The notes: a model not told the origin generated them from the sequence alone. 42,464 bases of DNA from Limimaricola sp. G21655-S1 (GCF_027213785.1 NZ_JAPWGO010000023.1:1-42464); one strand, 5' to 3'. Numbered from the stretch's first letter, positions 30,115 through 38,918 are shown. Translations and numbers: made by a program.

Positions 30115-30945
30115 TCATGCCTCGCCCCGCGCGGCCTCCCATGCCAGCATCGCCCGCTTCACGGGCAAACCCCAGTGATAGCCCCCCAGCTCGCCCGATT
30201 TGCGCAGCGCCCGGTGGCAGGGGATGAGCCACGAGACCGGGTTGCGCCCGACCGCCGTGGCGGCAGCGCGGATGGCGCGGGGCGCGCCGATCCGCGCGGC
30301 GATATCGGAATAGGTGGTGACATGGCCCGAAGGCACCTCGAGCAGCGCCTGCCAGACCTTGATCGCGAAGGGGGCGCCGATAAGCGCGACCCGCGCCTCG
30401 CCTCGGCCCGCGAAGGCCGCCTCGACCCAAGGCGCGATGGCATGCGGCGCCTCCGAGAACCGCGCGGCGGGCCAGCGATCGCACAGGTCCCTGAGCGCCG
30501 CCTCCGTCCCGGTCTCGGCGGCGAAGCCGAGGCCGCAAAGGCCGCGCTCCGTCCCCATGGCGACGACCGGCCCGAACGGGCTGTCGAAGTTGCCATAACG
30601 AATGTCGAGGCCGGCGCCGCCGGCGCCGTAATCGCCCGGGCTCATCGCTTCCCAGCGCAGGAACAGGTCGTGCAGCCGGCCCGTGCCGGACAGCCCCACC
30701 TCCTGCGCCGTCTCCAGCGTCGTGCGCCGCGCCCGCAGCAGCGCCTTGGCGTGTCCGAGCGCCAGATATTGCTGGTATCGCTTGGGCGAGACGCCGACCC
30801 AGGCGGAAAACACCCGCTGGAAATGGGCAGGCGACATCTCCATCCGCGCCGCGAGATCCTCGAGCGCGAGCGGGGCGGGCGCGGCGTCGATCGCCTCGAT
30901 CGCGCGGCGCATGACGCCGTAATGATATGAATGGGTCTGGTCCAT
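30115..30945 (-). CDS. ada: AraC-type HTH / O6-methylguanine-DNA methyltransferase (Ada-like)
   Basis: A 276-residue fusion. The N-terminal AraC helix-turn-helix pair (about 15-105) is joined to a full alkyltransferase domain (about 110-276) that removes methyl groups from O6-methylguanine onto C243 in IPCHR. The zinc-bound N-terminal domain of E. coli Ada, whose Cys38 accepts methyl from phosphotriesters and switches on transcription, is missing; the protein begins right at the HTH part. It can therefore repair DNA, but how the regulator half would be activated is unclear. ATG at 30945 has no strong ribosome binding site. The gene is monocistronic. Confidence 0.9.
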   Translation of the reverse strand: MDQTHSYHYGVMRRAIEAIDAAPAPLALEDLAARMEMSPAHFQRVFSAWVGVSPKRYQQYLALGHAKALLRARRTTLETAQEVGLSGTGRLHDLFLRWEAMSPGDYGAGGAGLDIRYGNFDSPFGPVVAMGTERGLCGLGFAAETGTEAALRDLCDRWPAARFSEAPHAIAPWVEAAFAGRGEARVALIGAPFAIKVWQALLEVPSGHVTTYSDIAARIGAPRAIRAAATAVGRNPVSWLIPCHRALRKSGELGGYHWGLPVKRAMLAWEAARGEA

Positions 30946-31166
30946 GGTCCGAGAATAGGCCGCCGCCGACGGCCGCGCGACCCGGAAGCTGCGCATCCGG
31001 TCGAACCACGCGTGTGACCAAAGCGGCAGGCCCTGCGTTTTTAGCGAAAGTTGAAGGGGGCGGCGCGCGTCCCTGATTCATCTTTCTGCAAATACGCATG
31101 GCGCCCGTGATCGACCCTCAAGGCGGCGGCCTTGTGAGCGCGTCTTTGGCCGGGCATAGAGGCTTG

Positions 31167-31811
31167 ATGACCCGACAGCTCGACTATCACGAGATCGACG
31201 CGATCTTCGCCCGCCTGCATGCCGCCGAGCCCGAGCCCAAGGGCGAGCTCGAGCATGTCAACGCCTACACGCTGCTCGTCGCCGTCGCGCTTTCGGCGCA
31301 GGCCACCGATGTGGGGGTGAACAAGGCCACCCGGAAGCTCTTCGAAATCGCCGATACGCCGCAGAAGATGCTCGATCTCGGCGAGGAAGGGCTTATCGAG
31401 CACATCAAGACGATCGGCCTTTACCGCAACAAGGCCAAGAACGTGATCCGGATGAGCGAGATCCTCGTCGAGCGGTTTGGCGGCGAGGTGCCCTCGTCGC
31501 GGGCTGCGCTGGTGTCGTTGCCGGGCGTCGGCCGCAAGACTGCCAATGTCGTGCTCAACATGTGGTGGAAGCATCCGGTGCAGGCGGTCGACACGCATAT
31601 CTTCCGCGTCTGCAACCGCACCGGCATCGCGCCCGGCAAGGATGTCGACGCGGTCGAGCGCGGCATCGAGGACCACGTGCCCGCGCGCTGGCAGGGCCAT
31701 GCGCATCACTGGCTGATCCTGCACGGGCGCTACATCTGCGTGGCGCGCAAGCCCAAATGCCCGGCCTGCCCGATCCGCGAATACTGTCTCTTCGAGGAGA
31801 AGACCGCATGA
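31167..31811 (+). CDS. nth: Endonuclease III
   Basis: A 214-residue bifunctional DNA glycosylase/AP lyase removing oxidised pyrimidines. It has the helix-hairpin-helix LPGVGRKTA, preceded by the region with the catalytic lysine, the catalytic aspartate in AVDTHIFRV, and the C-terminal [4Fe-4S] ligands in exact C-x6-C-x2-C-x5-C spacing (CVARKPKCPACPIREYC). The ATG at 31167 is the family start, although the frame opens earlier at 31098. Its last four bases overlap the next gene (ATGA), so the two are coupled. Confidence 0.95.
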   Translation: MTRQLDYHEIDAIFARLHAAEPEPKGELEHVNAYTLLVAVALSAQATDVGVNKATRKLFEIADTPQKMLDLGEEGLIEHIKTIGLYRNKAKNVIRMSEILVERFGGEVPSSRAALVSLPGVGRKTANVVLNMWWKHPVQAVDTHIFRVCNRTGIAPGKDVDAVERGIEDHVPARWQGHAHHWLILHGRYICVARKPKCPACPIREYCLFEEKTA

Positions 31812-32791
31812 GCATTCCCCGCATCCTCGGCATCGGCAACGCCATCGTCGACGTCTTCGCGCAGGCCGATGACAGCTTTCTCGACCTGATGGGCATCGAG
31901 AAGGGCATCATGCAACTGGTCGAGCGCGAGCGCGGCGAAATGCTCTACGGCGCCATGGAGGAGCGGCGGCAGGCGCCAGGGGGCTCCGTCGCCAACACGC
32001 TGGCGGGCTTGGGCAATCTCGGGCTCGAGACGAGCTTCATCGGACGGGTGCGCGACGATGCTCTGGGCCGCTTCTATGCCGCGAGCATGGAGGAGGGGGG
32101 CACCCGCTTTCCCAATCCGCCGGTTTCGGGCGGCGAGCTGCCGACCTCGCGCTCGATGATCTTCGTGAGCCCGGATGGCGAGCGTTCGATGAACACCTAT
32201 CTCGGCATCTCCGCCGAGCTCGGGCCCGACGACGTCTCCGATACGGTGGCGGGCCAAGCGGGGCTGCTTTATCTCGAGGGGTATCTCTACGACAAGCCCA
32301 AGGGCAAGCAGGCCTTCGAACGCGCGGCGCGGCTGGCCCAGCAGGGCGGTGGCATGGCCGGGATCGCGCTGTCGGACCCATTCTGTGCCGACCGGCACCG
32401 GGCCGATTTCCAGAAGCTGGTGCGCGAGCTCGATTTCGTCATCGGCAACGAGCATGAATGGGAAAGCCTCTACGAATGCCGCCTTGACGAGGCGCTGACC
32501 CGCGCCGCGGCCGAGTGCCGGCTCGTGGTCTGCACCCGATCCGGTGCGGACGTGGTGCTGATCCGGGGCGAGGAACGCGTCGTGGTCCCGGTGCGCAAGG
32601 TGACGCCGGTCGATGCCACCGGGGCGGGGGACCTGTTCGCTGCCGGATTCCTCTACGGTATCGCCACGGACCGGGATCTGGAGACGGCGGGACGCATGGG
32701 CTGCGTCGCCGCGGCCGAGGTGATCTCGCATTTCGGAGCGCGACCCGAGACGGATCTCAAGGCGCTCTTCGCGCAGGCCGGGCTGCTCTAG
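31808..32791 (+). CDS. PfkB-family adenosine kinase-like enzyme
   Basis: A 327-residue ribokinase-family sugar/nucleoside kinase, annotated as adenosine kinase in relatives. The N-terminal ILGIGNAIVD and the PGGSVANTLAGL motif bind the substrate, and the C-terminal signature DATGAGDLFAAGF contains the anion hole and the catalytic base D275. In the adenosine kinase role it would convert adenosine to AMP. It is translationally coupled to nth and overlaps the PAP2 gene tail-to-tail by four bases. Confidence 0.85.
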   Translation: MSIPRILGIGNAIVDVFAQADDSFLDLMGIEKGIMQLVERERGEMLYGAMEERRQAPGGSVANTLAGLGNLGLETSFIGRVRDDALGRFYAASMEEGGTRFPNPPVSGGELPTSRSMIFVSPDGERSMNTYLGISAELGPDDVSDTVAGQAGLLYLEGYLYDKPKGKQAFERAARLAQQGGGMAGIALSDPFCADRHRADFQKLVRELDFVIGNEHEWESLYECRLDEALTRAAAECRLVVCTRSGADVVLIRGEERVVVPVRKVTPVDATGAGDLFAAGFLYGIATDRDLETAGRMGCVAAAEVISHFGARPETDLKALFAQAGLL

Positions 32792-33513
32792 TCCTTGGCG
32801 TCTTCCGCGGGCTCGATCTGGCCCCGGCGCTGCAGCCATTGCGCGATCAGAAGGCACAGCACGGCCCAGCCCGCGCCGGCGGTCCAGCCGGCGATCACGT
32901 CGGTGGGCCAATGCACCCCGAGATAGACCCGGCTGGCACCGACGAGCCCGGTCAGGATGATCGCGCAGGTCATGATGTAGACCTTGATGATGCGGCGCGG
33001 CTCGAGCCGCGACAGCATCACCGCGAGCGTCAGATAGGTCACCGCCGAAAGCATGGTGTGCCCTGAGGGAAAACTCGCCGTGTAGACGTAGGAGCCATGC
33101 GGCACGAGGTCGGGGCGGGCACGCTCGAAGAAGATCTTGGCGGTACGGCTCAGCAGCGTGCCGCTGCCGATCGCGATCAGCAGAAACCACATGGTGCGGG
33201 TATGGCGCGACAGCGCGAGATACCCCGCCACGCCGGCCGTCAGCAGGCTCAGCCAGGCCACGCCACCCAGCGCCGTCATGTCGCGCGCCATCTCCTCGAC
33301 CCAGTGCGAGCCGATCGGATCGCTCAGATCGGCTGGGTTGCGCAGCGCCAGCAGGATGGCCTCGTCGAATGCCGCCGTATCGCCCTCGACCACCTCCCCG
33401 GCGAGCAGGAAGAAGCCCAGCGCGGCCAGCGACACGAGAAACAGCAGCACCATCCACAATTCGGGACGGCGCCGCAGCCGGGCGGGGATGTCTGTGGCAG
33501 CGGGATCAGGCAT
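32788..33513 (-). CDS. PAP2-family membrane phosphatase
   Basis: A 241-residue membrane phosphatase with about six membrane segments and all three catalytic motifs: KIFFERARP (126-134), PSGH (149-152) and SRVYLGVHWPTD (194-205), with H152 and H201 as the catalytic histidines. Such enzymes dephosphorylate phosphatidate, undecaprenyl diphosphate or related lipids on the periplasmic side. The substrate is unknown. GAGGGA lies right before the ATG. A weak EcfG-like match (GGAAC 33549-33545, N16, TGTT) lies so close that its start point would cut into the ribosome binding site, so it is not listed as a promoter. Confidence 0.92.
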   Translation of the reverse strand: MPDPAATDIPARLRRRPELWMVLLFLVSLAALGFFLLAGEVVEGDTAAFDEAILLALRNPADLSDPIGSHWVEEMARDMTALGGVAWLSLLTAGVAGYLALSRHTRTMWFLLIAIGSGTLLSRTAKIFFERARPDLVPHGSYVYTASFPSGHTMLSAVTYLTLAVMLSRLEPRRIIKVYIMTCAIILTGLVGASRVYLGVHWPTDVIAGWTAGAGWAVLCLLIAQWLQRRGQIEPAEDAKD

Positions 33514-33558
33514 GTCGTTCCCTCAACAACGGGGCCGGGGCAGGGTTCCGGAGCCGCC

Positions 33559-34377
33559 TCATGCGCCGAGCTTCGCATGCACCGCGTCGAGATCGATCTC
33601 GCGCCGCGGCGCAGGCCGGGACGGGTCGTCGATGTCATAGCCGAACAGCTCGAAATCGCGGCCATAGACTTCCTGCACGAGATGCATCGACAGGTCGTCG
33701 AAGAACGCCTCGACCGGGTGAGCGCGCCTGGGCCCATGCCCTTCGCTTTCGTTGAAACGCGGCATCGCGCCGAGATCCACCGGATGGCGCAGCGGCGCGC
33801 GTGCCAGAACCCCGGCCATGCCGGCCTCGAAATCCTCGACATGCAGGATCACGTCGTAACGCCCGCCCCCCTTGATCAGGGTCGAGACATGGCCCGACAT
33901 CGCCGACCAGTGGATGTCGGGGTCCATCGGCCTGTTGAAGCGGATCGTGTCGCGCACGAAGAGCAGGAACCGGCGAAAGCTGCGGATCTGGTCGAACTCG
34001 AAGCCGGTGTCGGGATCGCCCACCTCGACCCCGTATGTCTCCATCAGCTTCGGGACGAGATTGCCGCGATAGCGTCGCCCGTTGCGCTGGATGCCGCAGA
34101 TCTTGTCGAAGAAGGAGGAGAGGATGCGCTCATAGGGGTTGCGAACGCAGCTGAAGACGAGGCTCTTATGCGCGGTGACGTTGTCGGAAATCGGGCCCCG
34201 GCTGTGGTCGAGGCCCCATTTGTGCAGCCCCTCCTGCGCGTCGTGGATGTCGCCGTCGAAGAACCGGCCGTGATCCGAGCGGTACATGATCTGGCCGATG
34301 GTCGAGCAGGCGCATTTCGGCACCACCCGATAGACCATGCTTTCGCTCTCGGTCATCCAGGTGCCCGGAAACCCCAT
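33559..34377 (-). CDS. Sulfotransferase (Sulfotransfer_2 family)
   Basis: A 272-residue PAPS-dependent sulfotransferase. The 5'-phosphosulfate loop is PKCACSTI (20-27), the form seen in carbohydrate sulfotransferases of the HNK-1/chondroitin type, and the 3'-phosphate motif is RNPYERILSS (79-88). It probably transfers sulfate to a surface glycan or lipid. The ATG at 34377 has GGGAG five bases upstream; the frame opens further upstream but not with family-like sequence. It is divergent from a branching glycosyltransferase gene across 142 bases. Confidence 0.88.
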   Translation of the reverse strand: MGFPGTWMTESESMVYRVVPKCACSTIGQIMYRSDHGRFFDGDIHDAQEGLHKWGLDHSRGPISDNVTAHKSLVFSCVRNPYERILSSFFDKICGIQRNGRRYRGNLVPKLMETYGVEVGDPDTGFEFDQIRSFRRFLLFVRDTIRFNRPMDPDIHWSAMSGHVSTLIKGGGRYDVILHVEDFEAGMAGVLARAPLRHPVDLGAMPRFNESEGHGPRRAHPVEAFFDDLSMHLVQEVYGRDFELFGYDIDDPSRPAPRREIDLDAVHAKLGA

Positions 34378-34519
34378 GCGCGCTCTCCCATGCCTGCGAT
34401 GGCGCGCCTGCGCCACAAGGGACGGCGAAATCCCCGCAGCCCTGTTTAGGGGAGGGTCGGACGGGCTATCAAGGCGCAAACCGCCGCCAGTTCCGGCGCG
34501 TGGCGCAGCGGAAACGGAC

Positions 34520-36091
34520 ATGACGCGCATCGCCTTCATCCTGTTGGTTCACAAGGACCCCGAGGCGGTCGTTCGACAGGCGCGCGGGCTCGCCGCCTCG
34601 GGCGACGCGGTGGTGGTGCATCTCGACGCCCGCGCCCCGGCCGAGGCCTGGCGGATCCTGCAGGACGGGTTGCGCGCCGAACCCGGCGTGGCGCTGGTCG
34701 AACGGCGCCGACGCTGCGGCTGGGGCGGCTGGAGCCTCGTCGCCGCCACCATCTCGGCGCTGCGTCTCGCGCTCGTGCGGTTTCCCGACGCCACGCATTT
34801 CTACCTGCTCTCGGGCGATTGCATGGCGATCAAGTCCGCGGTCCATGCGCATGAGCTGTTGGCGCGCGACGACGTCGACTGGATCGAGAGCGTCGACTTC
34901 TTCGATGGCGGCTGGATCAAGACCGGCATGCAGGAGGAGCGGCTGACGCGCTGGCATCTTTTCAACGAGCGCGAACGCAAGGGGTTGTTCTATGCTAGCC
35001 TCGACCTGCAGCGGCGGCTGGGGCTGCGCCGCCGGCTGCCTGCCGACGTCCGGCCGATGATCGGCTCGCAATGGTGGTGCCTGCGCCGGGCCACGGTGGA
35101 GAGAGTGCTGCGTCTGCTGGACGAGCGGCCCGATCTGCGGCGGCTGTTCCGCTGGAGCTGGATCCCCGACGAGACGCTGTTCCAGACGCTGGTGCGCCAC
35201 CTCGTGCCCCGCGAAGAGATCCGCTCGCGCAGCCCGACCTTTCTCGCCTTCACCGATTACGGCATGCCCGCGAGCTTCCACGACGAGCATCACGACATGC
35301 TGCTGGCCCAGAACGCGCTCTTTGCACGCAAGATCAGCCCTGGCGCGACGCGGCTGCGGGCGCGGCTTTCGGATCTGTGGGCGTCGCAGCGGCGCGATTA
35401 TCCACGCGGCGGCGACGGGCGGCGGCTGCATGACTACCTGACCGGGCGCGGCCGGATCGGGGAAAGATACGGGCCACGGGCGTGGGAGGTCGGCGGCAGG
35501 GTCGGGGCCGGGCGCGAGCTTTTGCTGATCGTCGCGCATAAGCGGCACGTGGCCAAGCGGCTGGTGGGCATGATCAGGCAGCAGGGCGATCCCGCCGTGT
35601 TCGACTACGTCTTCGACGAGGAGGCGGCGGCGCTGCCTCCACTGGGCGGCTTCGAGCGCGGCCTTGTCAAGCGGTCGCGGCATCCCCGGGCGATGCTGCG
35701 GGTGCTGTTCGAGGCGCAGGACCTGGCGCGGCTGGCGTTCTGTATCGATCCCTGCCGTCTCGACCTGATCCAAGACCTCATAGAAGACCGCACCGATCTA
35801 CGCATTCTCGAGATCGCGACGCGGATCGACGACGCCTATTTGCGCCTGCACGCGCAGCGCCTGAAGCTGGCGGATACCGACGCGGCGGGGCTCGATCTGC
35901 TGATGCCGACGCTCCGCCGGCAGTTCGATGGCGAGAGCCGCGCCTTGGGCGAGGCGGGCATCGCGCGGCATTACCGGCTTGTCGAGGGCGCGCCCGCAGA
36001 GGACAACGCGAAGGCGTTGCAGGCGTTTCTCGACATCCCGGCGGATACTGCGCTGGATATCGTGCGGACGCCGCACTTGTTCGACGACTGA
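34520..36091 (+). CDS. Branch-type (GT14-like) glycosyltransferase with C-terminal extension
   Basis: A 523-residue protein. The first 270 residues resemble the core-2/I-branching beta-1,6-N-acetylglucosaminyltransferase family: FILLVHKDPEAVVRQ at the start, VVVHLDARAPA, the SLVAATISALRLAL helix, FYLLSGDCMAIKS, and the SQWWCLRR to PDETLFQTL acceptor region. The C-terminal 230 residues match a domain seen attached to such enzymes in Rhodobacterales (DUF5927/5928 type, from memory); its role is unknown. No membrane anchor is present. The ATG at 34520 fits the family N terminus. It is followed by the HIT gene ten bases on. Confidence 0.8.
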   Translation: MTRIAFILLVHKDPEAVVRQARGLAASGDAVVVHLDARAPAEAWRILQDGLRAEPGVALVERRRRCGWGGWSLVAATISALRLALVRFPDATHFYLLSGDCMAIKSAVHAHELLARDDVDWIESVDFFDGGWIKTGMQEERLTRWHLFNERERKGLFYASLDLQRRLGLRRRLPADVRPMIGSQWWCLRRATVERVLRLLDERPDLRRLFRWSWIPDETLFQTLVRHLVPREEIRSRSPTFLAFTDYGMPASFHDEHHDMLLAQNALFARKISPGATRLRARLSDLWASQRRDYPRGGDGRRLHDYLTGRGRIGERYGPRAWEVGGRVGAGRELLLIVAHKRHVAKRLVGMIRQQGDPAVFDYVFDEEAAALPPLGGFERGLVKRSRHPRAMLRVLFEAQDLARLAFCIDPCRLDLIQDLIEDRTDLRILEIATRIDDAYLRLHAQRLKLADTDAAGLDLLMPTLRRQFDGESRALGEAGIARHYRLVEGAPAEDNAKALQAFLDIPADTALDIVRTPHLFDD

Positions 36092-36101
36092 GGAGGAAGC
36101 G

Positions 36102-36467
36102 ATGCGCTTCGACTATGACGACCAGAACATCTTCGCGAAGATCCTGCGCGGCGAGATTCCCAACAAGACCGTGCTCGAAACCGAGCACACGCTTGCCTTC
36201 GAGGACATCGCGCCGCAGGCGCCGGTGCATGTGCTGGTGATCCCGAAGGGGGCCTATGTCAGCTACGACCACTTCGCGCGCGACGCCTCGGACGCGGAGA
36301 TCCTCGACTTCACCCGTGCGGTGGCACGGATCTGCGAGGAGGCGGATGTCGAGGCCGGCTTCCGCGCGATCTCCAACGCCCGTGCCCATGGCGTGCAGGA
36401 GGTGCCGCATTTCCACGTGCACATCCTCGGCGGTCGGCCATTGGGCCGGATGCTGGAGCGCGGCTAA
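36102..36467 (+). CDS. HIT-family nucleotide hydrolase (HinT-like)
   Basis: A 121-residue histidine-triad protein of the HinT branch, which hydrolyses aminoacyl- and alkyl-adenylates. The triad is H103-F-H105-V-H107 in PHFHVHILGG, with the FAKILRGEIPNKTV start and HVLVIPKG strand typical of the branch. AGGAGG lies six bases before the ATG. It is cotranscribed with the glycosyltransferase, ten bases downstream, which may be coincidental. It is convergent with the MscS gene. Confidence 0.93.
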   Translation: MRFDYDDQNIFAKILRGEIPNKTVLETEHTLAFEDIAPQAPVHVLVIPKGAYVSYDHFARDASDAEILDFTRAVARICEEADVEAGFRAISNARAHGVQEVPHFHVHILGGRPLGRMLERG

Positions 36468-36515
36468 GGCCGGGCAGGGCGTCGCCGCGCCGAGTTCGGG
36501 AAGGCGCGATGGGGC

Positions 36516-37523
36516 TCAGGCCTTTTGCGAGGCGGCGGCGCGGATCGCATCGGCGATGCGGCGCGGCTCGGGGCTGTCGCCCCTGGCGGGCCAGCCCTCG
36601 CGCTGGGCGGTGCGGTCGCCGTCGGTCGCCTCGGTCTGGTCGTGGAACAGGACCATCCGGGTCGGGTAGGGCAGATCGACGCCCTTCTCGTTCAGCGCGT
36701 TGTAGGTGTCGCGGATCACCCGACCCCAGACATGCACCACGTCGGCGCGCGCCGGCTGGGTCCACCAGCGCAGGCGGATCGTGTTGCCGTCGGCATCCAT
36801 GCCCCACGGGATCGCCTCGGGCGCGGGATCGGCGAGCACGCCGTCGCAGTTCCCCGCAGCCTCGAGCATGATCCTGCAGGCCTCGTCGATATCGTCCGAG
36901 CAGCCGATCAGCACGTCGTATTGCGACCGGCGCTTGTCGAAGGCGGTGTTGACCACCACCGCGTCGGTGTAGATGTCCGAGTTCGGGATCACCACGCGGC
37001 GGCCGTCATAGGTCTTGATCAGGGTGGCGCGGGTCTCGATCCGCTCGACCGTACCTTCGTGACCGCCCGAGACGATCTGGTCGCCCACCTCGAAGGGCTG
37101 GCGGATCAGGATCAGGATGCCCGCCAGCATGTTCTGCAGGATGTCCTTGAAGGCGAAGCCGATCGCGACCGAGCCGATCCCGAGGCCCGCGAAGAGATCG
37201 CCCGGCGAGATCGACGGCGCGACGATGGTGACGGCGAGCATGATTCCGAGAATCGTCACCAGCCAGCGCAGCAGGCTTGCGCCGACATCGCCGAGGTTGT
37301 CGCGGCCACGCTTCCTGCCAGAGCGACGCACCAGCGCCGCCACGCCGCGGGCGAGAAACCAGAAGACGACCAGAAGCACCAGCGCCACGGCGATGTTCGG
37401 CAGCAGCCGGAAGAAGCCGTCTGCCCAGGCGTCGATCTTCTCGAATATGTTGCCGGTGTCGGCATCGACACCGGCGAAGCTGTCGATATCCTCGCGCGGG
37501 GCGGTCTGCGTCTCTTCTTCCAT
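36516..37523 (-). CDS. Small-conductance mechanosensitive channel (MscS family)
   Basis: A 335-residue channel subunit. Three membrane helices are seen at about 38-60, 85-106 and 111-142; the last is the pore helix with small residues in GLGIGSVAIGFAFKDILQNMLAG. It is followed by the beta domain (GDQIVSGGHEGTVERIETRATLIKT, given here by its start) and a mixed C-terminal vestibule with a charged tail. It releases solutes upon osmotic downshift. It lies 30 bases after the ABC ATPase on the same strand and is probably in one transcript with it. Confidence 0.93.
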   Translation of the reverse strand: MEEETQTAPREDIDSFAGVDADTGNIFEKIDAWADGFFRLLPNIAVALVLLVVFWFLARGVAALVRRSGRKRGRDNLGDVGASLLRWLVTILGIMLAVTIVAPSISPGDLFAGLGIGSVAIGFAFKDILQNMLAGILILIRQPFEVGDQIVSGGHEGTVERIETRATLIKTYDGRRVVIPNSDIYTDAVVVNTAFDKRRSQYDVLIGCSDDIDEACRIMLEAAGNCDGVLADPAPEAIPWGMDADGNTIRLRWWTQPARADVVHVWGRVIRDTYNALNEKGVDLPYPTRMVLFHDQTEATDGDRTAQREGWPARGDSPEPRRIADAIRAAASQKA

Positions 37524-37553
37524 GCGGTCCCTCCTGTCGGCGGAGGGGCAACC

Positions 37554-38504
37554 TCAGGCGGCGGAGACGGGTTCCTTGGCCTTGGAGGTGAGTTGCAGGA
37601 ACACGTCCTCCAGATCCGCCTCCTCGGTTTTCACGTCGGAAAGCCGCATGCCGCCCGCGCGGATCGCGTCGAGCACCGTGCCCGCGCTCATCAGGCGCGC
37701 GTCGTAGCTGAAGGCCAGCGCCCCGCCCGGCCGCTCGGTGACGCTGACGCCGTCGGGCAGGGCGGGGATCACAGCGGGGCCCTCGGGGGTCACCACCAGC
37801 GTCTTGCCGCTGACACGGCCGACCAGATTGGCGGTGGTGTCGCGGGTGATGACGCGGCCTTGGTCGATGATCGCGATCTCGTCGCACATCTCTTGCGCCT
37901 CTTCGAGGTAATGGGTCGTCAGGATGATCGTCGTGCCCTGCTCGTTCAGCTTGCGGACGTTGCGCCAGAGCATGTTGCGCAGCTCGATGTCGACGCCCGC
38001 CGTCGGCTCGTCGAGCACCAGCACGCGGGGGGAGTGCACCAGCGCCTTTGCAAGCAGCAGCCGCCGCCGCATGCCGCCCGAGAGCGAACGGGCATAGGCG
38101 TCGGCCTTGTCGGCGAGGCCGACGAGATCGAGAAGCTCCATGGTGCGACGCTGGGATTTCGGCACGCCCCAGAGCCCCGCCTGCACGTCGAGCGCGCCGC
38201 GCGGGGTGAAGAACGGGTCGAGGACGAGTTCCTGCGGCATCACGCCGATCGCCGCGCGTGACTGGCGGGGGTTCACGTCCTGATCGAAGCCCCAGATCTT
38301 CACCCGCCCTTCGGATTTGAGCACCAAGCCAGCCATGATGTTGATCATCGTCGACTTGCCCGCCCCGTTGGGGCCCAGGAGGCCGAAGATCGAGCCCGCC
38401 GGAATCGACAGGTCGACACCGTCGAGCGCCAGCTTGGCGGGGGATCTGGCGCTGGGCGCATAGGTCTTCTTCAGGCCGGTGATCTCGATGGCGGCGTCGG
38501 TCAT
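37554..38504 (-). CDS. ABC transporter ATP-binding protein without a partner
   Basis: A 316-residue ABC ATPase of the drug/polysaccharide export type (CcmA/YadG-like). Walker A is GPNGAGKST (44-52), followed by a Q-loop (VMPQELVLDPFF), the signature LSGGMRRRL, Walker B VLVLDEPTAGVD and the switch histidine in ILTTHYLEEA. The C-terminal 70 residues are the extra domain common in ABC-2 exporters. No ABC-2 permease is adjacent: the next gene downstream is an MscS channel, upstream is a divergent zinc-finger gene. Its membrane partner must be encoded elsewhere. Confidence 0.92.
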   Translation of the reverse strand: MTDAAIEITGLKKTYAPSARSPAKLALDGVDLSIPAGSIFGLLGPNGAGKSTMINIMAGLVLKSEGRVKIWGFDQDVNPRQSRAAIGVMPQELVLDPFFTPRGALDVQAGLWGVPKSQRRTMELLDLVGLADKADAYARSLSGGMRRRLLLAKALVHSPRVLVLDEPTAGVDIELRNMLWRNVRKLNEQGTTIILTTHYLEEAQEMCDEIAIIDQGRVITRDTTANLVGRVSGKTLVVTPEGPAVIPALPDGVSVTERPGGALAFSYDARLMSAGTVLDAIRAGGMRLSDVKTEEADLEDVFLQLTSKAKEPVSAA

Positions 38505-38612
38505 GGCTCGAGTCCTTTCGCGTCTTGTCCCTGCGGGCGGGGCGGCTAGAATGTAGCGCGATCAGGGCCGGGTCCATGCCCGGCCGCTCCCGTTTGCAAG
38601 GCAAGGCCCCTC

Positions 38613-38855
38613 ATGACACTTCCCGCGCCCGAGACCAAGATCGTCGACACATGGCGCATCGCCTGCGACGGCGGCAGCGCAGGGCTCGGCCATCCGCGCG
38701 TCTGGCTGATGATCCCGCACGATACCGGCTGGGTCGACTGCTCCTATTGCGACGCGCGCTATGTTCACCGCGATTTCGCCGAGAAGGGCGCGGAGGGGCT
38801 GGACGACATCACCCGCGGGCAGGATCGCTCGGGCCAGGAGAACGAGACCCGCTGA
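38613..38855 (+). CDS. Zinc-finger protein of the zf-CHCC (NDUFS6-like) family
   Basis: An 80-residue protein with the full C-H-C-C ligand set: C18, H27 (in GHPRVWLMI), C43 and C46 (CSYC), the fold of the mitochondrial complex I subunit NDUFS6. In alphaproteobacteria these proteins are thought to be complex I accessory subunits. Sequence after about 55 is charged and unstructured. It is divergent from the ABC gene and lies 98 bases before polA; two palindromes separate it from polA. Confidence 0.9.
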   Translation: MTLPAPETKIVDTWRIACDGGSAGLGHPRVWLMIPHDTGWVDCSYCDARYVHRDFAEKGAEGLDDITRGQDRSGQENETR

Positions 38856-38872
38856 GGCGGGCGCTCCGGTCC

Positions 38873-38918
38873 CAATTTCCTTGCAAAGGAAATTGCCCGA
38901 ATTCTTGCAAGAATTCGG
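38873..38918. repeat. Tandem palindromes between the zinc-finger gene and polA
   Basis: First unit: CAATTTCCTT (38873-38882) and AAGGAAATTG (38886-38895) with a GCA loop. Second unit: a perfect 22-base palindrome (38897-38918) centred on TTGCAA, beginning CCGAATTCTTG. The units share a TTGCA core and are AT-rich in GC-rich surroundings. They may form a double terminator for the zinc-finger gene (TTT follows the second) or be copies of a dispersed repeat. Confidence 0.75.

Noticed and set aside
33525-33549. EcfG-like match upstream of the PAP2 gene
   Set aside because: GGAAC-N16-TGTT is present, but transcription would begin inside the ribosome binding site, so a functional promoter is unlikely.
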